Assembly: GCA_029532415.1 (NCBI GenBank)
Contig: JAQOTA010000027.1
Location: forward strand, 310,001 to 374,000
Origin: Marasmius tenuissimus
Lineage: Eukaryota; Basidiomycota; Agaricomycetes; Agaricales; Marasmiaceae
Length of the DNA stretch: 64,000 bases
Direction of reading: 5' to 3'
Shown: one piece after another, positions 55,637-64,000 of the stretch
Position numbering within the stretch: position 1 is the first letter of the stretch
Layout of the letters: each line of letters starts with the position of its first letter
The notes under the pieces: generated by a model
What the model saw: only the letters and a program-made list of their open reading frames with translations
What the model was told of the DNA's origin: nothing
Databases searched by the model: none
Made by a program: the position numbers and the translations under genes

Positions 55637-58463
55637 ATGCCCCATCTTACTTGGCATCCCTGCAGTCAGCCAAACTCCAACGGCGATGAGCTTATTGTCA
55701 CGCATATAGGGAAGGACCAGAACATCAACAACGGATCCGGGAGTTTTATTGTCAATAATGTCGAGCAGACTCGCCCAATAAGGTGGTATATTCAAGGGGA
55801 CGAGGAGGAGGAGGCGGAGTATGACCAAGTAAGTGACTTGTAGCTTGGTTGCACTGAAGGCTCATATAGGTTCATGTCCCAGTACGGCGAATACAGGCGT
55901 AGCGATATCCGGTTACTTCAACTCATCTATCATGACAGGCTCGAGCCTGAATGGGATTGGGAGACAGGACAGCTTACTCCACACCGTGACTGCGAACGAA
56001 GAATCTTTCTCGGGGAAGTCTTGTCAGGGGAAAAGAGAGGAACAATAGTGACTGTCGTGTCCTATCAAGGCCGCGATGCCTCAGAGGTATGAGCCATTGG
56101 TTTTAACGAGCAGATGCGTACTGAACAAGCCAATAGGTGTGGAAGAGCAGCTTTCAGCGCCATGCCGAACTTCTGTAGGTCTCTTATATCTTGGCTACAA
56201 GTCTGTAGAGAACTTGAACTCGAAACCAAATAGATGCCCGAGTATTGCCCACCTTCTTGCGCTCAACCGGTCCAAAAAACCACAACTGATCCTCTTGGAC
56301 GGTAAGTAGTCTATCGGCCACTAGTGGAGGTCAACTGATTCAATGCTTACTCCAGAACTTGAGCCCGCTGCGGTCTTTGGCAAAAATATAGGGTTGTTGG
56401 TCAAGACTTATCTCTGTGATTTGCGTGTAAGTAACCAAATCGTATAACAACCAGACAAATTGAACTGAACTATCTGTAGATGCATTGGGGTTGTCGAGAG
56501 GAAGAGCTATGGATAGACGGCGCAAGGGGAGTGATCTGCCGTGGTCCAGAGGGGCCGTATGCGCAAGGTTGGCATTCGTGCTTTAGAGTAGATGAACCGG
56601 TCGCGACTGTGGACCTTCTCAAAGAAGATGTCTTGGTACGCTACCTGGCGAGTTTCCAGGCGAGGAAGGTGGATGAGAACTTCGTGGTTGGGATCATGCA
56701 TGATAAGAAAACAGATGACGTATATGTGCCTGATTCGGTTGATCGGCCGACGGTGTTTTGCACTCTGACCAACACTCCCATCGCCATCGCAAACAACAGC
56801 TGGAGAAGTGCCTACGACTCTCTTGTAGAGCGAAAGTCGTTGGGAAATGGATGGACAAGGTGAGTGTGTCGAATATCAATACCTGCTATGTCTCTCTGAC
56901 TCGAGCAGATTCCGGCTCAATGGACACGCTAAACAGTTTTCATTGTGTTTGACGTTGAATAGCGGGGTAAAAGAGGCGTGGATATCGCAGGCGTTGAGTA
57001 TATTCCACGCTCGTGGAATGTCACTGGAAGAAGATCTCAGTGTTTACCGTGCGTTGTTTTTTCTGGCTCCCTTTCCACCACTGACATTGCGCAGAGCTGG
57101 TCATGCCCATGGCGACATTGACTGCCGAGCTTTCTTCATCCGAGGTTGACCGCAAACACCGACTGCGACAACCAATCTACCTCTTTCTCCGTCGACCTCC
57201 TCTCAACACGCCCGAATGCACGACCTCCTCATCTCATTACTGGTCTTTCTTTGAAAGCGGTCAACCTCGTCTCCCACTCGAGGCCTGCGATCTCCTCGGC
57301 CTTCCCATCGAGCTCAGGGCCTCTCCTTCTCAAACCTCATTCTTCTGGCCTACTTCCCGCTACAAGCTGATACACCAGTACCAACTTTATCGAGGCTTTG
57401 ACCCAGCCACTGCCGACTTTGCTCGACATGTTTATGGCACTCCCATTCTTTTCCGCCCTCTAGACGACTCGGACCGATTTGAGGCGGCAAATGACGGTGT
57501 GCTTGCGTCTCCATCCTCTTACTGAGCTACGTACACTCAAATCTTACCTCGATCTAGATGGCCTCGAGACTCGTGAAAACCAAGAAGGGGATGAAGGCAT
57601 CGGTGCATATAATTATCACGACCCTGACACATATGGTGAGTCTATTTCTTCCTAGCTATTGGCTTGGGTGAATCGAGTAAATCACATCCAGTGGAGTTCA
57701 GAAAGACGTTAGACAGCACAATGCTCAAGCTTTGGACAAATTACAAGCGCCGATACGTGCTGAGTGAAGGTGAGTTTCCGATTTAGAATCTATGTACGAA
57801 ATAGCTTTCTGATCTCCGATCGAATCAGACATTGTCGTAGCGAAGGACACAGAGGAAGAACGACCGCCGGACAACGGATCGAGAATGTCCTCATCTGGTT
57901 CATCTCATGTAGAGTCTCATGAGCCCTGTGAAGCTCAGGGAGCGAGTCTCAGCATCCATACAGAAGGTTCTTTCGACCCCACTACCCACGGTGAGTGGAA
58001 TCTTGCCTCGACCTAGTGGTCTTACTGAACGGTCGCTTGCGGCAAACTTCAAAGTGACCGGGGAAGAGGATCTCAATCTTCTCACGACAGGTAACCAGAT
58101 ATAGCGATGCAGTCGGCGGCACTCTGAATGATGTTCTTCTCAGTCTCGGGCCATCCTCATCCCCAAGTCCCAAGCACCCAGCTGAACGTTCATAGCACTT
58201 TCTTCAGGCCCGGTACGTTGCGTAATCGCCACCCAGGTTGAATGTGCTGTCGCTAACGCACCTGTCCTTCAGCCGCTCGAATGAGGCCCACAGAGACCCT
58301 TTCCCAGTGGGGAAGGTTCTTGAATGAAGTTGAGTCCGGGTCTCATTCGCACTCCGACGAGAGGTGCTCGTCCACACCAAAAGGTGGAGTATTGAGCACG
58401 TTGGAAGAGGTTCGGAAGGAGAGTCAGGCTTTACATCTGTGTTCGGGTTCAGAACGATTCTAG
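55637..58463 (+). CDS. orphan-family paralogue 3, pseudokinase-like, 702 aa, intact
   Basis: Fourteen exons join in frame: 55637-55828, 55883-56086, 56137-56174, 56234-56301, 56356-56426, 56480-56859, 56909-57048, 57095-57496, 57558-57635, 57692-57769, 57829-57990, 58055-58090, 58144-58212 and 58273-58463. The N-terminus has IGKDQNINNGSGSFIVNN, then EEEEAEYDQ. The body reads YGEYRRSDIRLLQ, GTIVTVVSYQGRDASE, AHLLALNRSKKPQLILLD, ELEPAAVFGKNIG and MHWGCREEELWID. The order recalls a kinase N-lobe and hinge, with no catalytic HRD or DFG seen. C-terminal markers are DRPTVFCTLTNTPIAIANN, ISQALSIFHARGMSLEEDL, RLRQPIYLFLRRPPLNTPE, HYWSFFESGQPRLPLEAC and YQLYRGFDPATADFARHV. The tail exons are short, phase-1 and Ser/Thr/Glu-rich. 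This is the best reference copy of the family in the window. Function is unknown. Confidence 0.8.
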
Positions 58464-61400
58464 TTACCCGACGGCCAACGACTGCCACCTCTAGTTTATT
58501 GCTGTTGGATACTTTTATACTCAGTCGTTCTCTATCTTTTTACTACATCGCCTGGGCTATCAGACAGGCATTTCTGTCGCCGATGTAAACGTCTATTAGA
58601 CGCCTACAACAACGGAACATGAATCGATCGTTATGCAGCACGTTCTTCCTGGCCACCTCCACCGGTCAATCGAGATCCTGATGTACATCAGTATGAACCC
58701 GGCCTACAATTTGGATCGTCGACCACTGGCTCATGTCGTAGTTGAATGCAGAACACGTAGAGTTACTATCCCGAACCATCATCTAGTTTCACCACGATAC
58801 TCGAGAGACATTCACCACATCACCTCCTTATACGAGCGTAGCGTCTAAGACAAAGCATTGACGGTATGGAGAACTTGCCACTCACATATACACCCCCACC
58901 ATACGGGTGCTTGAATGCTCCCGTCCCACAGCCAAATCCAGAGGATCGAGCGTATCTTGTCGAATGTCGTGGGAATACCGCAGAGTAGCAAGTATAAGAG
59001 TCATGATGATAGGCGAGACGAGCTGGCGTGGCCTGTGAGCGGCTATAAGTGTCAGACCACACACAGTGCCCTGAGAAAGGGCCTTGAAGGTCCGAGATCA
59101 ATGAAAGATGTCTTTTGGAATGGCAGAAGAGCGAACGGGGAGGGGATTATAACAGCGAGTCTCGGGAGCACATGGTTTCGAGCCCAGTAATCAACTGAGT
59201 ATGATTATAGGCAGAAGTGCCAAGAAGAACGAAAGCCTTAGAACCGAGCGGTGGCGACGAACCTGGGTGAGTTCGGTTCCACCGAAGATCAACGGAAATA
59301 GTCTATAAGATTGGAAAGTTTTGTAACTCGAACTTCATCGTTACTGAATGTGTGTTGGCAGTTTTGGTGGGGTTTGACGTATAAGTCGAGGGTTTGCAGA
59401 GGTGAGACCGTCCCCCAAACGGCTTTCTTTCGGGTTTGTCTTGCCTGGCTCACATGCCAAAATGGCTCGAATGTCGACCGTTTCCAAAGCTGAGTTTCGT
59501 CAAAGACATTGGTTACTTGTTTGCATGGCTTTTCTCGGTCTCATTGACATTCGTATTCGTGGAAACATAACCGACCTACAGCGAGCAATATCAGCGGAAT
59601 GGCAGAAAGATCAAAAAAACCTCGGTCACGTACTTGATGTTTGCCTTTTAAGTCCCTAACAACGTCCCCCGTCTCCTTTGACTCCTGCCACGTCGACTAC
59701 GACTGCACGGGCTGCGCACTGGCGCACGTTCTAGCGTTCTTTTTGTGGAATTTCTTCGTCAAACAGCGAGATTACTTTGGGTTTGAGTCTTGATTATCCA
59801 GATGCTAAAGAAATTATAGCTGATAGAGGTGTCTCGAGGCAGTTTTGGAGGGTTGTTCACGTCGGTGAAAGCCAAGGAGGAGTACCAGAGGTTCAGTACC
59901 CGGGTAACCGGATCCGGATCAAAGCCACCGCTGAAAAAGATGAATTGCTTGTTGTCCGCAACCTCCACCAGCACCGAGCAAGCTGCTATGCATACCAGAT
60001 GCTACATCTCAGCATATCCTTAGCACTCATGAATACAGTGCGCTCAAAATTCATGATTGACAATTTTTACCTCAACAGTGTATCTCACATAACCACAACT
60101 CCTTCCTCCCATGATCTCTGCGAGTCGCCTCCCAATCTGCTGGCCAATAACTACAGTCTACAAAATAGAGAACCCACCAGTACTACGAGCTGGTTTTCCT
60201 CGTTTTGCTTCATCGACTGGCTCGAACCCGATCGTTAAAGTAACAAACCTTTGGGTATTCTCATCTGAACTGGCCAGATACCTCGCAAAGGTGCCTCAGC
60301 AATACATACATCGGTAAAAGAGGCAATAGCGCGGTATACGACCAACCTCGCTGACACCCGGAACCATGCATCTGGTATTTTGGCTGAGACGACGTTATTC
60401 TCGACACATTTCGTTGCTACCGTGTTTTTGATTGTTTCAAATAGGAGATACGGCATATCGGAGGATCCTCATCAGCGCTGAGCACAGTCTGCTAGTAGAG
60501 AGAAGAAGTAGGGTCTCGGCGGCGTAGGTAGGTGACCTTTTTGTTGCACGATCAGTGCCAATATTAACGTACAATATTTTGCATCGCTAGTACTCAACAG
60601 GCGTTCACTGGCGTTTTCGATACTTCCTTCCGCCGTCCGCGACGACCGTGTTAACAACACTCTACATGGAAATCATCTCGTTCGATAACCAAACCCTCTC
60701 ATACTCTCCCCGCAACAATCCAAGTCATGCCTTTCGACAAGGTGCAACGTGAAGTTGTTCCTGACACCTACGAACGACACCTCTGTCCTTCCTGGGAGGG
60801 TCATATGTCCGAGATTGGCGAATCTGATTGATGAACATTCCCAACAAAGTGAGGCGGACGACAGAAAAATCATCTCCACATCATGGTTGTACCTAAGCCC
60901 AGCCACCACTCTACCCAGCATCGATAACGGGTTCACACACTCCCAGATGCCTATCACACCAGGAGGTCTCCGCGCGGCGTGAGGAGGAACTTCCCTCGGT
61001 TATGACGACCAAGCCCGATCTAAATTGTACCCCAAACAATTCAGGTTCCAGTACGACTCCGAATTTTTGAGGCCCACATTTCTCAAGATGTCATATTTGG
61101 GGATTTTTGGACTCCCGATTCGTTGGAAAACTTCGTGGCTCGCAACTCTCGAGTTATCGCAACGAATGAGCCTACGACTACTCATAGGCACCGCTGTCTT
61201 CACACTCCCGTCACCATTACCAACCACCTCTCAACTCGAGGCGCTCGAATGGCGTCGTGCAAAGCCTATCGTTCAACGTTCATGTCCCAACCACGCCTAC
61301 TACCTCAAATCGAGCTCAGAACGAGCAACCGTTGGGTTTCTTGAAAGAGTATCTCCGCATCCTTTTAGAACGTTGAACTGTGTTGAACCACACGTTTGAG

Positions 61401-63167
61401 GGCCGTCTAGCCTGTGGAGGATTGATCGGTCACACCACAGATCGCTCAGGGCGCCCATTTCAGGGTCTAGAATGTATCCGATCAACACTCTTTCCGTCAA
61501 TTCGTCTCTCATTCACGTAGGGCGTGGATTAGACGTGGTTTCAATTTGTGAGTTGCAACGGAAACAAGCGGGCAGAAGGTCGGCAGCGGCGGGAATTTTG
61601 TGCCTGGAAGTTCCGATGGAAGTAGGAATCCAAGGAAGAGGAAGGATCTCGTCGGCGCCGAACACACTCGGAGATTCTCGCCACAAGTCTCGTTGGAATG
61701 TGGGGTCTTGATTATGCAGGTGCGCGTTCCTTTTAATTAACCATGAGTATCGATGTTTTTTACCACTATATCTCTCGGGAATAGGCTGATTCACACTCTT
61801 CAGTAAAAGGGATCAATTATAGGATAACTAAAACACGATCATACTCTTTGCCCGACATTTCTTACACCTCAAGATGCGGCACAGCATGAGTCTGCTAGTG
61901 GCACTCATGAACGAGAACTTCGCCTTTACCAATGGCTATAGGCTCGAGGCTGGCCAGCCCGATCTACCAACAGCTCCGCAATAGCGGCACTCCGAACCTC
62001 AGAAGCGTTGTCTCCATTATGATCATACCTCGAACTCAGCGCCAGCACTCATCAGCTCACAAAAGTCGATGAAAACCGCGGGATCGTAGCAAGTACATGT
62101 CACTCGACTCATTGTCAAAACCGCCATCTTATCCAACATCTACAGTGATTTCAACTCGAACTCACACATGCCTCCCTCCGAGCGTTATGAGACTATCACC
62201 TCCATCGAGCCCGATGTAAGTCGATCCTCAGACCCTCTACATCGCACGGTTTTGGATCTTTGATGCCTACATCTCTGAAGGCGCCCGTCTCTTTTCGGAT
62301 CTATGGGCTCTCACGGCCACCTCGTGCCCATTCTCGAGTTATCACGATGAGCGTGCCTCCGAGTGTCCTCATAGGCATCAATCTCTTCACGTTCTCTCCA
62401 CCGTTATCAAGCAACCATCGACTAGAGGTTCTGGGATGGTATTGCCTATGATATCATTCATGTTTGACCCTTATACCGCCACGATCCCGAAGTGAGCAAC
62501 CTCTGGGTTGTTTTACACGACATTCACTCGTGTCGACCAGGAGGAGCCAACAGGAAAACCGATCAGTCCGCTAACGTCTATTTCAGGTTATACCTCCGTC
62601 GGGCGTTCGGCCCTTCTATGAGGTCGTCTTCCATTCATATAGGGCGTGGATCAGGTGTGTTTTCCGTTCGGAAGAGAAACCCACGATTGTTGATGTATTT
62701 TTAAACAAGGTTTCACCTTTGAAAGGCATGACTTGGGCTGGAATCTGCCGGTGTTGACTCCGCCACTCTACAGCAATGCCATCTGACACGTTGTTTTGTC
62801 GTGGTTGAACGCCCGGTGGGAAATATCTGTCTAGGAAAAAGCTGTCAAGGGCTTATTTGAGACCGTGGGCCCTTTATCGAACGAGAGAAATCTGGGACCA
62901 TCTTCGACGGTTGAAGCTCAAGAGGCGGAACCCGATCGACGTCGACGCCGGGCTCGGGCTTTGTTCACAGTATATGAAACTGCGGTAGAGGTTCCTGAAC
63001 ACGCTCAGGTTCCGCAGGGCGTCTCTCGAAGGTTCCATATCAGCGATCAGTTAGACAATCGCGGTATTGTGCACATGTAGGATAACATGCGGCTTGAGGG
63101 CTGAGCTCCATAATATTTATACGGCTGACGTTCTATGTCTGCATGTCCTTAAACCCCCCACGACCTA
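58464..63167. other. long gene-poor stretch with decayed, repeated fragments
   Basis: No complete gene is supported. Two blocks, about 61000-61520 and 62100-62660, are diverged copies of one another: CTCATAGGCA(C/T)C, a shared CTCAACTCGAGGCGCT/CATCGACTAGAGGTTCT position, and TTCA(C/T)(G/A)TAGGGCGTGGAT(T/C)AG. A third related block lies near 54200-54480. The frame at 59777-60238 (153 codons) has no recognisable content. TATTTATACGGCTGACG (about 63113-63129) is the promoter block of paralogue 4. Confidence 0.45.
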
Positions 63168-63972
63168 ATGCCCGAACCTTCCTCCTCCTCCTCCACCGTC
63201 AGTGACGGCGAATCAAGCTCTGAACTTCAAGTCGTGCTTAGTGGGAGAGATCAGAATATCATTAATGGTTCGGGAACATTCAATGTCCACAACAATACCA
63301 GCGTAATCCAGCAAGCGCAACGAATACGATGGTATATTCGAGGGACTGATGAAGAGGAAGGGGAGTATGACCAGGTGAGTGATGATGTTGCGATTTTTGG
63401 CTGTACTGAAGGCTCACTCGAGTTGATTATTCCAGTACAACGAGTACAGACGTAGTGATATCCGGTTCCTTCAAAAAATCCATCATGAAATACTCAGTAA
63501 ATGGGATCGGGAGACGTGCCGATATGTTCCATTGGATTGCGAGCGAAGTGTTTGGCTTGGGAAGATCATGACCGGGGATCAGAAAGGAGTGATAGTCACC
63601 GTTGTGTGTTATCAAGGGCGTAACGCCTCAGAGGTATGAATTGGTAGCTCTACTGAGTGGTTGCATACTGACCTGACCAAACAGGAATGGAAGAACACTT
63701 TCAAGTGCTATTCAGTAGATTTGTACGTCTCACATCCATCGGTCCTGTTGAAGAGGATATGAGTCTGAAGTCCGGTAGACTTGAGGATAGCGCCCACCTC
63801 GTAGGGCTTAACCGGTCAAAAATCCCGCAACTGATCCTCTCGGGCGGTAGGTAGTCTTGTTAGCGGCCAATGGAGGATAACTGATTTATAGTTGACTTCA
63901 GACCTTGTGCCCGCTGCGGTCTTTGCAAGGAGCTTGGGAAAGTTGTGTATGATGTATCTCCAAGATGTATAT
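63168..63972 (+). CDS. orphan-family paralogue 4, 5' part only, truncated by the window end
   Basis: Exons 63168-63374, 63436-63633, 63685-63722, 63779-63846 and 63902-63972 join in frame; sizes 198, 38, 68 and 71 match paralogues 1 and 2 exactly. The start is MPEPSSSSSTVSDGESSSEL; the motif is LSGRDQNIINGSGTFNVHNN, then WYIRGTDEEEGEYDQ. The body reads YNEYRRSDIRFLQKIHHEIL, VWLGKIMTGDQKGVIVTVVC and VGLNRSKIPQLILSG. No damage is seen in the part present; the rest lies beyond position 64000. Confidence 0.8.
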
Positions 63973-64000
63973 GTGAGCAGCAAAGTCATCAAAATGAGCA

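Noticed and set aside
1..64000. CRISPR arrays, rRNA genes, telomeric repeats and LTR retrotransposons
   Set aside because: No regularly spaced identical repeats, no rRNA-like stretches, no TTAGGG-type arrays, and no gag-pol or reverse-transcriptase motifs (such as YxDD) were seen.

Overview
The window looks like nuclear DNA of a basidiomycete, most likely an agaricomycete. Reasons: dense genes with many ~50-60 bp GT-AG introns, an F-box/LRR-type gene, expanded orphan families typical of mushrooms, and two DNA transposon families that are abundant in Agaricomycetes (KDZ and Plavaka). I cannot name the species. Exon models are read by eye from splice motifs and, where available, from paralogues inside the window.

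Layout. 1-2.4 kb: 5'-incomplete copy of a RING-IBR-RING (RBR) ubiquitin ligase gene whose C-terminal coil is cut by two in-frame stops. An intact paralogue (two CCCH fingers, coiled coil, RRM-like region, RBR; 1210 aa) lies inverted at 41.1-44.8 kb, so the copies flank ~38.6 kb tail to tail. 2.6-3.1 kb: MITE-like element with 18-bp inverted ends, beside an F-box gene broken by a C13 run (3.1-4.65 kb). 4.9-7.3 kb: weak, partly duplicated remnants.

7.4-30.7 kb is compositionally peculiar: the hexamer GTTCAC (or its complement) recurs in introns, spacers and satellites. It holds a ~230-bp tandem satellite; a minus-strand gene with a homeodomain-like N-terminus and an array of short phase-1 exons (8.9-12.3 kb); a three-exon gene with a SUMO-interaction-like motif (13.6-14.8 kb); a tRNA-like gene centred in a ~76-bp inverted repeat (15.3-15.7 kb); a 1094-aa KOW/Spt5-like gene (16.2-19.6 kb); a decayed KDZ transposase gene (19.8-24.7 kb) with partly repeated 3' DNA; and a T5orf172/GIY-YIG-like gene (29.5-30.0 kb). 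Three ~80-nt copies of a double-pseudoknot element resembling an HDV-like self-cleaving ribozyme (8.4, 19.7 and 25.0 kb) also lie here, with compensatory changes in three helices. This is the strongest candidate for something undescribed.

30.9-39.9 kb: an 11-exon gene on the minus strand whose sixth intron holds a complete 6,527-bp Plavaka transposon (17-bp inverted ends, 2-bp target duplication) carrying an open 1053-aa transposase and a divergent DUF6532-like gene. 45-64 kb: further members of the interrupted gene's family (49.2, 55.6 and 63.2 kb) with nearly identical exon lengths. They share an Asn/Gly-rich N-terminal motif and a pseudokinase-like body. Also present are a related-looking gene with a premature stop (46.1 kb), a GC-rich structured element (48.25 kb) and decayed, duplicated fragments. 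The window end cuts the last paralogue.
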